NCBI RefSeq assembly: GCF_004087835.1
Contig: NZ_CP035119.1
Location: forward strand, 806,001-870,000
Direction: 5' to 3'
Length of the DNA: 64,000 nt
DNA from: Halorussus pelagicus
Lineage (GTDB): Archaea; Halobacteriota; Halobacteria; Halobacteriales; Haladaptataceae
The notes under the pieces are model-generated. The model made no database searches, was not told the DNA's origin, and saw nothing but the letters and a program-made list of their open reading frames with translations. The translations under genes and the position numbers were made by a program. Shown piece by piece: positions 56,718-64,000 of the stretch (position 1 is the stretch's first letter; the number at the start of each line of letters is the position of its first letter).

Positions 56718-59084
56718 TTAGTTGGTCTCTTGAAGGTCGGATTCCGTGGCGGCCGAGTCTGATTCGGTCGTCGCGTCGCTCTCGACTTCGAACTGTTCGA
56801 CCGCGGTCTCCAAGTCGTCGGCACGCGAGCGCAGTTCGTCTACGACCTCGGTTGCCTCGTCGAGCGTCGCGGACTGTTGTCGAGCGGCCGAGGCGACACG
56901 TTCGGTCTCCTCGGCGGTTCGCTCGGCGGTGTCGCTCACGTCGTCTACCATGGCGGCGACCTCTTCGGTGGTCGCGGCCTGTTCGTCGGTCGCGGCGCTG
57001 ATGTCCTGCATGCCTGCGTCGGTCTCCTCGACGCGGTCGGCCACGGAGAGGAGGGCGTCGTGTGTCGTCTCGACGGTCTCGGCTCCCTCGGCCAGTTGCG
57101 TCCGCGACTCGCGCATCCGCTCGGCGGTGGTCTCGGTCTGGCGCTGGATATCCTCGATGTGTTCCTCGATGTCGTCGGCGTGATGCTGGGTCTCTTGGGC
57201 GAGTGACTTGACCTCTTCGGCGACGACCGCGAAACCGTTGCCCGCGGCGTCGGTCCGTGCGGCCTCGATGTTAGCGTTCAGTGCCAAGAGGTTCGTCTGC
57301 TCGGCGATGTCCGAGATGATGTCCACGATGTCGCTCACGTCGTGGATTCGCTCGACCAGTTCATCGACCTCCTCGACGGCTGTCTCGGTGGTCGTCTCGA
57401 CCCGGTCGATTGCATCGACGGCGTCCTCCGCGGCGACCCGACCAGACTCGGCTTCGTCCGCAGTCCGACTGGCCGTATCGGCGACGGCGTCGGCGGTCGA
57501 GGCGACCTCCTCGATAGTCGCGGAGAGGTCGTTAGTCTCGCCAGCGACTTCCCGGAGGCGTTCGCGCTGGTCGGTGGTCCGTTCGTCGATGGTCTCGACG
57601 GACTCGCCGACTTGTTGGCCCGACTCACGAATCGCGTTCGCCTTCGTGCCGAGTTGCTCGCTCGACGCGACGACCTCGTGTGCGAACGACTCGACCTCGG
57701 CGACGGTGCGTTCGAGTTCGACCAACAGCGTGTTCAGTTGGTGACCCATCGAAGCGATGACCTCGTGGTCGCTTTCGGCATCGACGCGAACCGTGAGGTC
57801 GCCGTCGGCGGCCGCGTTCATCGCGGCCTCGTACTCCTCGGCCTTGTGTTCGAGGTGGTCTTTGACCGCTTGGACTTCCTCGCGTGCGGCATCGGCCTCC
57901 TCGCGCTGCTGTTCGGCGTCCGCTCGGGCCTGTTGGGCCTCCTGTTTGGTCTCTTCGGCCTCTGCGATGCGTTCACGGAGGTCCGAGCGCATCCGGTCGA
58001 ACGACCGGTAGAGGTCGCCCACGTCGTCGCTCCGGTCGGTCTCGATTTCGGTGTCGAGGTCTCCCTGTCGGAGCTTCTCGGCGCGCGACGAGAGGTCCGA
58101 CAGCGCGTTGATCGTCGGTCGCTCGACGACCGTTGCGAATCCGAACAGGAGTACCCCGACGAGTCCGAGGAGCAACAAAATCTGGCGACCGACCGATTGA
58201 GCGACCGAGAACAGACTGCTCGGCGGCGCGTAGCTGACGAGCGCCCAGTTCACGCCGTCGATGCCGTCGTGGCCGACGACGAGTCGTTCGCCGGTCGAGG
58301 ACTGCTCGCCCCCAACGGTCATCACACTCTCGTTGCCAGCGAGTCCCGCCTCGACCGCGGGCGATTGGACGCCGTCGTCCGGGACGTGTTGGGTCCCGAC
58401 CGACGACTCGTTGTCCGTATCGAGGACCACGACGCCCGCGTCGTTGACGATGCGCGTTCGCGTGTCGGTCATCACGGCGTCGAGTTCATCCGTCAGCGTC
58501 GAGACCGAGACTTCCGCGACGACCCAGTGTCCATCGACCGGGACCCGGAACAGCCAGAAGTTTCCGTCTGTCGTTGACCGGAACTCGACGCCGGTCCCGG
58601 TCTCGCTGGGAGACGCCGCGGCGACCCCGAGTGTCTGGTCGGTGAGTCGGCCCTCACGAGACGCCGGGTCGGAACTAGCGACAATCCGGCCCGTCGTCGC
58701 GTTCACGTAGTGGAGACGCTGAAACGAATCCGACTGCTCGACTTCGGAGGAAAAAAGAGAGTTTAGCTGGGCTTCGAGCGATTGAGGTCCGTCCTGCCTT
58801 ATTTTTGAGATTCCTTCCTGTGACGACTGTTCGCTCCATCCCTCGACTGTCGTCTCAGTTCGGTTTGCGACCCGCTCCGTGCTTTCGAGTCCGTCCGCCA
58901 CGACGATATCGACGATATCGTCTTGTACGTCGGCCTGACCAGCGAGTGTCGCTCGCTGTTGTGTCCGGACTGTATCGTCTGTAGTCATGTACGTGTAGCC
59001 GCCAGCCGTACCGCCGACGAGCAACACCACGAGGAGTCCGACGAGGACCTTGGCGCTGTAGCTTTCCCGTGGGTCAATATTCAT
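56718..59084 (-). CDS. Halobacterial transducer (methyl-accepting chemotaxis protein)
   Basis: 788 residues. A first membrane helix ([18 protein letters not shown]) is followed by an extracellular dCache-like sensor (about residues 35-285, including [19 protein letters not shown]), a second helix ([19 protein letters not shown]), HAMP ([19 protein letters not shown]) and a long coiled-coil signalling domain. The CheW/CheA-binding tip is [21 protein letters not shown] followed by [15 protein letters not shown]. Glu/Gln-rich heptads flank it as methylation sites. The dCache sensor suggests a small metabolite; which one is unknown. A TATA-like AAAAATATATG about 29 nt upstream of 59084 suggests leaderless translation. 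Confidence 0.94.
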   Translation of the reverse strand: MNIDPRESYSAKVLVGLLVVLLVGGTAGGYTYMTTDDTVRTQQRATLAGQADVQDDIVDIVVADGLESTERVANRTETTVEGWSEQSSQEGISKIRQDGPQSLEAQLNSLFSSEVEQSDSFQRLHYVNATTGRIVASSDPASREGRLTDQTLGVAAASPSETGTGVEFRSTTDGNFWLFRVPVDGHWVVAEVSVSTLTDELDAVMTDTRTRIVNDAGVVVLDTDNESSVGTQHVPDDGVQSPAVEAGLAGNESVMTVGGEQSSTGERLVVGHDGIDGVNWALVSYAPPSSLFSVAQSVGRQILLLLGLVGVLLFGFATVVERPTINALSDLSSRAEKLRQGDLDTEIETDRSDDVGDLYRSFDRMRSDLRERIAEAEETKQEAQQARADAEQQREEADAAREEVQAVKDHLEHKAEEYEAAMNAAADGDLTVRVDAESDHEVIASMGHQLNTLLVELERTVAEVESFAHEVVASSEQLGTKANAIRESGQQVGESVETIDERTTDQRERLREVAGETNDLSATIEEVASTADAVADTASRTADEAESGRVAAEDAVDAIDRVETTTETAVEEVDELVERIHDVSDIVDIISDIAEQTNLLALNANIEAARTDAAGNGFAVVAEEVKSLAQETQHHADDIEEHIEDIQRQTETTAERMRESRTQLAEGAETVETTHDALLSVADRVEETDAGMQDISAATDEQAATTEEVAAMVDDVSDTAERTAEETERVASAARQQSATLDEATEVVDELRSRADDLETAVEQFEVESDATTESDSAATESDLQETN

Positions 59085-59108
59085 AGCTCTGCTTGTTTAC
59101 TTCTATAA

Positions 59109-59119
59109 CATATATTTTT
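59109..59119 (-). promoter_or_regulatory. AT-rich promoter of the transducer gene
   Basis: On the minus strand AAAAATATATG is centred about 29 nt before the ATG at 59084. The gap beyond it (59140-59190) is unusually AT-rich for this genome, with GATTAAATATATTAAATC. Confidence 0.5.
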
Positions 59120-59212
59120 CGAGAGGCGAAGTTCGAGAGCGTTAGATTATGTATGGCTAAAATATGATTAAATATATTAAATCATCACCGTGTTTTGGAT
59201 TTATTTCCCAAT

Positions 59213-60124
59213 TCAGGTCTCCGCAAAACCCTCGACGGTCTCGTCGTCTTTCCACTCGCCGAGTTCCTTCGGGTCTACGTGGACGAACACGTCGTCTACC
59301 TCGTCTAACTCGCGGATAGACTCCACGATGTCGGTCTCGATGTCGTGGGCCTCGAACAGCGTCCGGTCGCCCTCGACCTCGATGTGGAGGCTCACGTCGA
59401 TTTCCGGGCCGACGTAGTGGGCGATAGCGTCGTGGGCACCCTCCACGTCGGGGTGGTCGAGCGCCCGGCGGATGATTTCGGCCCGCAAGTCCTCGGGCGG
59501 CGCGCTCCCGACGAGGTAGTCCACGTTGTCCTGCACGATTTCGTAGCCCGTGTAGAGGATGCCGACCGAGACGACCGCCGCCGCGATGGGGTCGAGGACG
59601 GGCAGGCCGACGCCGGTCCCGAGGACGCCCACGAGCGCCGCGCTCGCGGTTAAGATGTCGTTACGGTTGTCGAGCGCGGTGGCGGTCAGCGCCGGAGAGC
59701 GCGTCTCCTCGGCGACCCGGAGACAGTAGCGATAGAGACCGAACTTCACAGCGGCGGTGCCGACCAGCACGCCGACCGCGGCCGGGGAGACGGTCCCGGC
59801 CCCGACTTCGCCCGAGAGGACCGAAGTGGTCGCCTGCCAGAGGACCGCGCCACCCGCCGCGAACACGCCGAGCGCGATGAACAGCGAGACGAACGGTTCG
59901 ATGCGCTCGTGGCCGTGCGGGTGGCTGAAGTCGGGCGGTTGGGTCGTCAGGTAGAGACCCGCGAGGATGACGACGCTGTACCCCGCGTCCGCGAGGCTGT
60001 TGACCGCCTCCGAGCCGACCGCGAGGCTCCCGGTCGTCCACCAGACCGCTCCCTTGGCGACAACGAGGAAGACGTTGACCGCCAAGACGACCGCGCCAAC
60101 GCGGCGCATGCTCCGCTCGCTCAT
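59213..60124 (-). CDS. Cation diffusion facilitator (Mn2+/Fe2+-type metal exporter)
   Basis: 303 residues from the ATG at 60124 (MSERSMRRVGAVVLAVNVF). Six membrane helices and a C-terminal cytoplasmic domain (residues about 205-303, SLHIEVEGDRTLFEAHDIETDI) are typical CDF. The transport-site motifs are NSLAD in helix 2 and DNRND in helix 5, rather than the HxxxD of zinc exporters, which points to manganese or iron. The HPHGHERIEPF loop between helices 2 and 3 is conserved. The longer frame upstream is Arg-rich and was rejected. The HIT-protein gene lies 50 bases upstream. Confidence 0.92.
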   Translation of the reverse strand: MSERSMRRVGAVVLAVNVFLVVAKGAVWWTTGSLAVGSEAVNSLADAGYSVVILAGLYLTTQPPDFSHPHGHERIEPFVSLFIALGVFAAGGAVLWQATTSVLSGEVGAGTVSPAAVGVLVGTAAVKFGLYRYCLRVAEETRSPALTATALDNRNDILTASAALVGVLGTGVGLPVLDPIAAAVVSVGILYTGYEIVQDNVDYLVGSAPPEDLRAEIIRRALDHPDVEGAHDAIAHYVGPEIDVSLHIEVEGDRTLFEAHDIETDIVESIRELDEVDDVFVHVDPKELGEWKDDETVEGFAET

Positions 60125-60174
60125 CGGGGATGGCTTCGAACTCGGGAAAGAAGGGAGTATCGTTCGTGCGTCGC

Positions 60175-60714
60175 TCAGAACTGGAAGCGAATCGCCCGCT
60201 CGTCGTCGGGCACCGCCGCGCCCTCCTGCTCGGCGAACGCCTCGCGCACTCGGTCGTAGGTCTCGTCCACCGCTTCCACGATGACCTTCGTGTCCGAGAC
60301 GACCGGCATGAAGTTGGTGTCGCCCTCCCACCGCGGGACGACGTGAGTGTGGAGATGGTCGTCGATGGACCCGCCAGCGCCGTCGCCGAGGTTCAGTCCC
60401 GCGTTGAACCCAGTGGGCGAGAGCGCGGTTTCGAGCGCGTCGAAGGTCCGTTGCTTGAGGCGGGCGTGGTCGAGGAGAACCTCCTCGGAGAGGTCCCGAT
60501 AGTCGCCGGTGTGTTCGCGGGGAATGACCATCGCGTGGCCGGGGTTGTAAGGGTAGTTGTTGAACATCACGAAGGCGTGGTCGCTTCGGGCGACGACGAG
60601 ATTTTCGCGGTCGTCCTCGCGCGCCGGGAGTTCGCAGAAGACACAGCCCTCGATGTCGCCCTCGTCGTCTCGCTCGACCCAGTCGATGCGCCACGGTGCG
60701 AAGACCTGTTCCAT
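60175..60714 (-). CDS. HIT-family nucleotide hydrolase/transferase
   Basis: 179 residues. The histidine triad is DDHLHTHVVPRW (about residues 119-130; the middle His of HTHVV is the nucleophile). CVFCELPA near the N-terminus resembles the zinc-binding CxxC of HIT/FHIT-like proteins, and GHAMVIPREHTGDYRDL is typical. It likely hydrolyses or phosphorolyses dinucleoside polyphosphates or AMP-conjugates; the substrate is not decided. It lies upstream of the CDF gene on the same strand and divergent from trkA. Confidence 0.92.
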   Translation of the reverse strand: MEQVFAPWRIDWVERDDEGDIEGCVFCELPAREDDRENLVVARSDHAFVMFNNYPYNPGHAMVIPREHTGDYRDLSEEVLLDHARLKQRTFDALETALSPTGFNAGLNLGDGAGGSIDDHLHTHVVPRWEGDTNFMPVVSDTKVIVEAVDETYDRVREAFAEQEGAAVPDDERAIRFQF

Positions 60715-60824
60715 GTCTCGTCCATCGGCGAGGAGGGTTTAGGTTCCCGCGGTTTCGACGGGATTCGTTCGACGCGAAGAGAAAGGTATCTTTTCAAGTG
60801 TCGCCCCTTTCAGGAGGGACACGA

Positions 60825-61505
60825 ATGTATATCGTCATCGTCGGAGCGGGAGATATCGGCTCGCAACTTATCGAGATAGCGTCCCAGAACGACAACGACG
60901 TGGTCGTCATCGAGAAGAATCCGGAGCGCGCCGAAGCCGCCGCCTCGAAGTTCGACGCGCTGGTGTTGAACGACGACGCCACCGTTCTGGACACATTAGA
61001 GGAGGCCGGTGGCGACCGAGCGGACGCGCTCATCGCCACGACCCAGCACGACGCGACGAACGTCATGGTGAGCCTTCTCGGCAAGGAACTGGAAATTCCC
61101 TCCATCGTCTCGGTCGTCCACAACCCCGAACATATGAATCTCTTTAGACAAATCGGGGTCAACGTGATGGAGAACCCCCAGCGACTCATCGCCGACTACC
61201 TCTACAGGGCAGTCAAGCGACCGTCCATCAAAGACTACATGCGCGTCGGCGACCGGGCCGAAGTGTTCGAGATAACCGTCCAACAGGGTGCCGACGTTTC
61301 CGGTATGACGCTCTCGCAGGCCGCCGAGGAGGGCCTGTTTCGGGAGGGTGTTCTCGTGGTCGCCATCGAGCGCGACGGCGACATCATCACCCCGCGCGGT
61401 GACACCGAAATCAAGGCTGGCGACCTCGTGACCGTCTTCTCCGAGACCGGCGTGACGCCGGAGACGACAGACATCTTCGGTCACTACGAGGATCAGGAAG
61501 CATGA
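60825..61505 (+). CDS. trkA: Trk potassium uptake NAD-binding regulatory protein
   Basis: 226 residues, one TrkA_N plus one TrkA_C. MYIVIVGAGDIGSQLIEIAS is the Rossmann loop with the acidic VVVIEKNPER at the second strand; the TrkA_C half ends GDTEIKAGDLVTVFSETGVT. It gates the TrkH channel. The ATG at 60825 has a strong ribosome site CAGGAGGG seven bases before it, one of the few clear Shine-Dalgarno sequences in the window. The gene overlaps trkH by four bases (ATGA). Confidence 0.95.
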   Translation: MYIVIVGAGDIGSQLIEIASQNDNDVVVIEKNPERAEAAASKFDALVLNDDATVLDTLEEAGGDRADALIATTQHDATNVMVSLLGKELEIPSIVSVVHNPEHMNLFRQIGVNVMENPQRLIADYLYRAVKRPSIKDYMRVGDRAEVFEITVQQGADVSGMTLSQAAEEGLFREGVLVVAIERDGDIITPRGDTEIKAGDLVTVFSETGVTPETTDIFGHYEDQEA

Positions 61506-63103
61506 GGCGACGGCGCACCGTCCGAGGTGTGCCCGCGGACCTCGCCACTATCCTCCGAGACGTGGGTGCACTCGTGTTGATGCAGGCCGGACTGATGACG
61601 CTCAGTATCGGGGTCGCCGCCGTATTCCGCGAGTGGTACGTCGCGCTGGCGTTTCTGCTCGCTGGCGGCGTCACCGCGCTGTTCGGCGGGGTTGCCCGTC
61701 AACTGTTCGCGGAGGCCCCGGACCCCCAAATGAAACACGGGATGGTCATCGCCGCAGGTGGGTGGTTCGCCACGGCGACGTTCGGAATGCTTCCGTTCGT
61801 TCTGTCGGCCTACCTCATTCCCCCCGACGTGATGGCGACGTTCGTTCCGGCGGGCGCAGAGTACGCCGAGTCGAGTCTCAGGTACTTCCGAAATCCGCTT
61901 CACGCCTTCTTCGAGAGCATGTCGGGGTGGACCGGAAGCGGTCTCACGATGGCGATCCACGAACCATCGCTTCCCCACGGTATCCAGTGGTGGCGGTCGC
62001 TCATCCAGTGGGTCGGTGGCGTCGGCGTCATCGTCCTCACGACCGCAATCCTCGCTCGGCCGGGAAGCGGAAGCTACACGCTCTATCAGGCCGAGACCCG
62101 CGAGGAGCGCATCCACCCGAGCATCATACACACCGTCCAAACCGTCTGGAAAATCTTCGCTGGCTACACCGTCCTCGCGGTTCTCGCGCTGTTCGTTGCG
62201 ATTTCGCTCAGCGAACCCCTCTCGACGGGAACCGCCTTCTGGCAGGCGCTCAACCACGCCATGACCGGTCTCTCGACCGGCGGATTCAGCGTCACCGACA
62301 ACTCCATCGCCACCTACGACTCGACGCTGGTCGAGACGGTCCTGCTTCCGATAATGGCTCTCGGTGCCATCGCGTTCCCCATCCATTACATGGTGCTGAC
62401 CGACCGCGACCCGCGCGCGCTTTTCGAGGACGTACAGACCAAGTGGCTGTTCGTCCTGTTCGCGGTCGGCGTGGCCGCCCTGACCGTCCAGAACCTCCTG
62501 ACGCCGCAGTTCGGGGACGCCTTCGTGGGAGAGTGGGACGTGTTCCGAGACTCGACGTTCCAGTTCGTCAGCGCGCTCACCTGTACGGGGTTTCAGTCGG
62601 CACCCATCGGACGTTGGAGCGCGGGCGGAAAACTCATCGTGAGCTTCGCCATGACGCTTGGCGGAGCGGCCGGTTCGACGGTCGGCGGCATCAAGATAAT
62701 CCGCGGGTACACTATCGGCAAGGGGATTCGGTGGCAGTTCTCCCGCGTGTTCCTCCCGGCGTCGGCCGTCGTCAACGTCGAAATCGGCGACCGCTTGCTC
62801 GACCGCGAGGGAATGGAGCGGGAGTTCAGCGAGGCGGCCATCGTGAGCGTACTCTGGGTCCTTATCCTCCTCGCTAGTAGCCTCGTTCTGGTAAATCTTG
62901 CCGGGCCGTCGTTCAGCTACGCGGACGCGCTGTTCGAGGTCGCTAGCGCACAGGGTAACGTTGGACTCTCGGCTGGTATCACTGGCCCGGAGATGCCCGC
63001 ACCCGCCGAAGCGATGTTCCTGTTCAACATGTGGATCGGCCGACTCGAAATCATCCCGGTACTGGTGTTCCTGCGGTCCGCTCTCTACGGACTCGACCCG
63101 TAA
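61502..63103 (+). CDS. trkH: Trk potassium transporter, membrane subunit
   Basis: 533 residues with four M-P-M repeats. Pore-loop elements are visible: FESMSGWTGSGLTM in the first, AMTGLSTGGFSV in the second, FVSALTCTGFQSAPIG in the third, and SAQGNVGLSAGI in the fourth, each with the Gly of the K+ selectivity filter. A basic N-terminus (MRRRRTVRG) is cytoplasmic. It should import K+ and match TrkA encoded just before it; the ATGA overlap links their translation. No further Trk gene is adjacent. Confidence 0.95.
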   Translation: MRRRRTVRGVPADLATILRDVGALVLMQAGLMTLSIGVAAVFREWYVALAFLLAGGVTALFGGVARQLFAEAPDPQMKHGMVIAAGGWFATATFGMLPFVLSAYLIPPDVMATFVPAGAEYAESSLRYFRNPLHAFFESMSGWTGSGLTMAIHEPSLPHGIQWWRSLIQWVGGVGVIVLTTAILARPGSGSYTLYQAETREERIHPSIIHTVQTVWKIFAGYTVLAVLALFVAISLSEPLSTGTAFWQALNHAMTGLSTGGFSVTDNSIATYDSTLVETVLLPIMALGAIAFPIHYMVLTDRDPRALFEDVQTKWLFVLFAVGVAALTVQNLLTPQFGDAFVGEWDVFRDSTFQFVSALTCTGFQSAPIGRWSAGGKLIVSFAMTLGGAAGSTVGGIKIIRGYTIGKGIRWQFSRVFLPASAVVNVEIGDRLLDREGMEREFSEAAIVSVLWVLILLASSLVLVNLAGPSFSYADALFEVASAQGNVGLSAGITGPEMPAPAEAMFLFNMWIGRLEIIPVLVFLRSALYGLDP

Positions 63104-63261
63104 CACAGTATATAAAGACTTCGGCCGTTGCACGGTGTTTTTGTTTCATTACTCTCTCTAACTGTTCTATAAACTATCTCGACTCCTCTCGTTCTCTTTC
63201 TCCGACGAATCGCCCGACGGGAACGGAATAAACGGTTCGAACGCCCCCCAACGGAAGGGGG

Positions 63262-63268
63262 TTTTTAT
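63262..63268 (+). promoter_or_regulatory. TATA-like box for the zinc-ribbon micro-protein
   Basis: TTTTTAT follows CCCCC-N7-GGGGG. It would place the transcript start near 63292, leaving a short leader that contains GAGAGGAAGG, a possible ribosome site for the ATG at 63309. Confidence 0.45.
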
Positions 63269-63308
63269 GCTCCTATCAGCGCAAGAAGAGACCGAGAGGA
63301 AGGTAACG

Positions 63309-63509
63309 ATGGCTACACAAAATCACAGTTTCCAAGCGATAACGGAATCGTGCGACCACTGCGGGCGCGAGACGCCCCACGAGGTCTCCGTCCAGATTCG
63401 GACCGAGAGTCAGAAGCGCGAGAACGCCGAGTTCTCGCGGGAACCCTACCGCGTCACCGAGTGCGAAATCTGCGGTGAAGAGTCGAGCCAGCGGATGAAC
63501 AACGCGTAA
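63309..63509 (+). CDS. Small zinc-ribbon protein
   Basis: 66 residues. Two CxxC pairs, SCDHCGRETPHEV and ECEICGEES, are spaced to form a zinc beta-ribbon. MATQNHSFQAITES begins the protein; the middle QIRTESQKRENAEFSREPYR is charged. Haloarchaea encode many such zinc-finger micro-proteins, several of which affect biofilm or stress responses; the role of this one is unknown. The start at 63309 has GAGAGGAAGG upstream. A pair of hairpins follows the gene. Confidence 0.82.
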   Translation: MATQNHSFQAITESCDHCGRETPHEVSVQIRTESQKRENAEFSREPYRVTECEICGEESSQRMNNA

Positions 63510-63539
63510 CGCCGCCGCGGTCCCCGCCGCATCGGCCCT

Positions 63540-63600
63540 GCGAAAACGGGGGTTTTCGCCGACGACACACCTCGCGGTCTCGTTTTCGCGCGTCGTCGGC
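63540..63600. terminator. Two consecutive hairpins after the zinc-ribbon gene
   Basis: GCGAAAAC-GGGG-GTTTTCGC (63540-63559) is a perfect 8-bp stem. It is followed by GCCGACGAC (63558-63566) pairing with GTCGTCGGC (63592-63600). They could define the 3' end of the transcript or form a structured RNA element. No T-run follows directly. Confidence 0.4.
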
Positions 63601-63713
63601 AATTGTCTCAGAAATCGAAACACCTCGTAGCGAAAGGTATCGTCGTCGGCAGTGATGTCACGCTCGGGAAAATTCGGTCGTCGATTCGCTACGTCGAAGG
63701 CGTCGCCGCGAGC

Positions 63714-64000
63714 CTACTTAGTCGTGACTTCGCACCCGTCCTCGGTCACGATGAGGGTGTGTTCCTTCTGGCTCACCAGTTTCCCGTCGTCCTCCTTGAG
63801 GACCGGGTAGCCGTGGACGATGTCGTTCATCTTGAGGCGGCGCAGCGCCATCTCGGCGCGGGACGCGTCCAGCCATCGCTGGGCAAAGGGGAGCGTCCGG
63901 AACTCCTCGGTAATCTGTTCGAGCGCCTGTCGCGCACTCCGGTCGCGGACCGACCCCTCCCGCTCCAAAGCGAAAATCTCCTCGTCGTTGCCCTCGGTCA
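63714..64000 (-). CDS. map: Type II methionine aminopeptidase, C-terminal part
   Basis: About 95 residues are visible; the frame continues beyond the right edge of the window (TEGNDEEIFALEREGSVRDRSAR at the edge, shortened here to its key part SVRDRSAR). Family elements are TLPFAQRWLD, RRLKMNDIVHGYPVLKEDDG and VSQKEHTLIVTEDGCEV, in which the final EHTLIV Glu binds metal. It removes the initiator Met. About 205 bases without a gene precede it on the right side of the zinc-ribbon gene. Confidence 0.92.
   Translation of the reverse strand, partial: TEGNDEEIFALEREGSVRDRSARQALEQITEEFRTLPFAQRWLDASRAEMALRRLKMNDIVHGYPVLKEDDGKLVSQKEHTLIVTEDGCEVTTK

Noticed and set aside
63245-63268. CCCCC-N7-GGGGG followed by TTTTT, like an intrinsic terminator
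   Set aside because: The T-run is part of TTTTTAT, which is better explained as the promoter of the zinc-ribbon gene; it may do both, but termination cannot be shown.
1-64000. Search for CRISPR arrays, prophage genes, transposases and rRNA/tRNA genes
   Set aside because: No regularly spaced direct repeats, integrase, capsid, transposase or complete RNA gene was recognised by eye; the dispersed repeats are unevenly spaced and modular, unlike CRISPR.

Overview
The window is chromosomal DNA of an extremely halophilic archaeon (class Halobacteria). The evidence is high GC, very acidic proteins, twin-arginine lipoproteins, and many promoters with a TATA-like box about 27 nt before an ATG, which implies leaderless mRNAs. 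Typical haloarchaeal genes are present: gatD, the archaeosine genes tgtA, arcS and a RaSEA-type radical SAM gene, SAMP-type ubiquitin-like proteins, the tubulin-like cetZ, F420 genes and a halobacterial transducer. I see no rRNA, tRNA, CRISPR array, prophage or complete insertion sequence.

Layout. 0-6.4 kb: a truncated membrane gene, a secreted Asn-rich protein next to an ArsR-type regulator, gatD with a GNAT gene, and membrane proteins. 6.5-12.4 kb: samp1, then an ion-control block of two overlapping membrane paralogues with TrkA_C-like ends, a K+ channel with an RCK domain and an HPP-UspA fusion. 12.5-16 kb: uridine phosphorylase and a PfkB kinase (nucleoside breakdown), DUF63 and SPW membrane proteins. 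16.5-22 kb: Nudix, tgtA, arcS, GNAT; the third archaeosine gene (RaSEA) is at 31.2 kb. 22.5-25.2 kb: a run of small genes around a MoaD/SAMP-like protein and a MOSC protein. 25.2-30.3 kb: a Cys/Met PLP enzyme, GNAT, a RelE-like toxin-antitoxin pair and an aldehyde ferredoxin oxidoreductase. 32.4-39 kb: paired lipoproteins, two overlapping micro-genes, purS-purQ, purU, an arylsulfotransferase-like protein and purC. 39.3-48.3 kb: cofH, cofG and cofC for F420, interrupted by a three-gene two-component operon and by an AAA ATPase plus TOPRIM-like pair that looks like a defence cassette. 48.6-53.9 kb: cetZ with an overlapping secreted/anchored protein, an NDUFA9-like protein, tmk and deoC. 54-64 kb: Ca2+/Na+ exchanger, tRNA methylthiotransferase, a large chemoreceptor, CDF exporter, HIT protein, trkA-trkH, a zinc-ribbon micro-protein and the 3' end of a type II methionine aminopeptidase.

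The least expected structures are outside ordinary genes. A modular intergenic repeat of about 150-220 bp occurs in at least seven gaps. It is anchored by GCTAGCTACTGCC at one end and by a hairpin at the other, whose stem changes sequence between copies while staying base-paired. Two purine genes (purU, purC) each have a short leader ORF that begins where a leaderless transcript should start and stops on the start codon of the main gene, each with an AGGTGGT-type ribosome site. The ATPase/TOPRIM pair inside the F420 region and a MoaD-like protein whose diglycine is hidden by a tail, followed directly by another protein ending in GG, are also worth testing.
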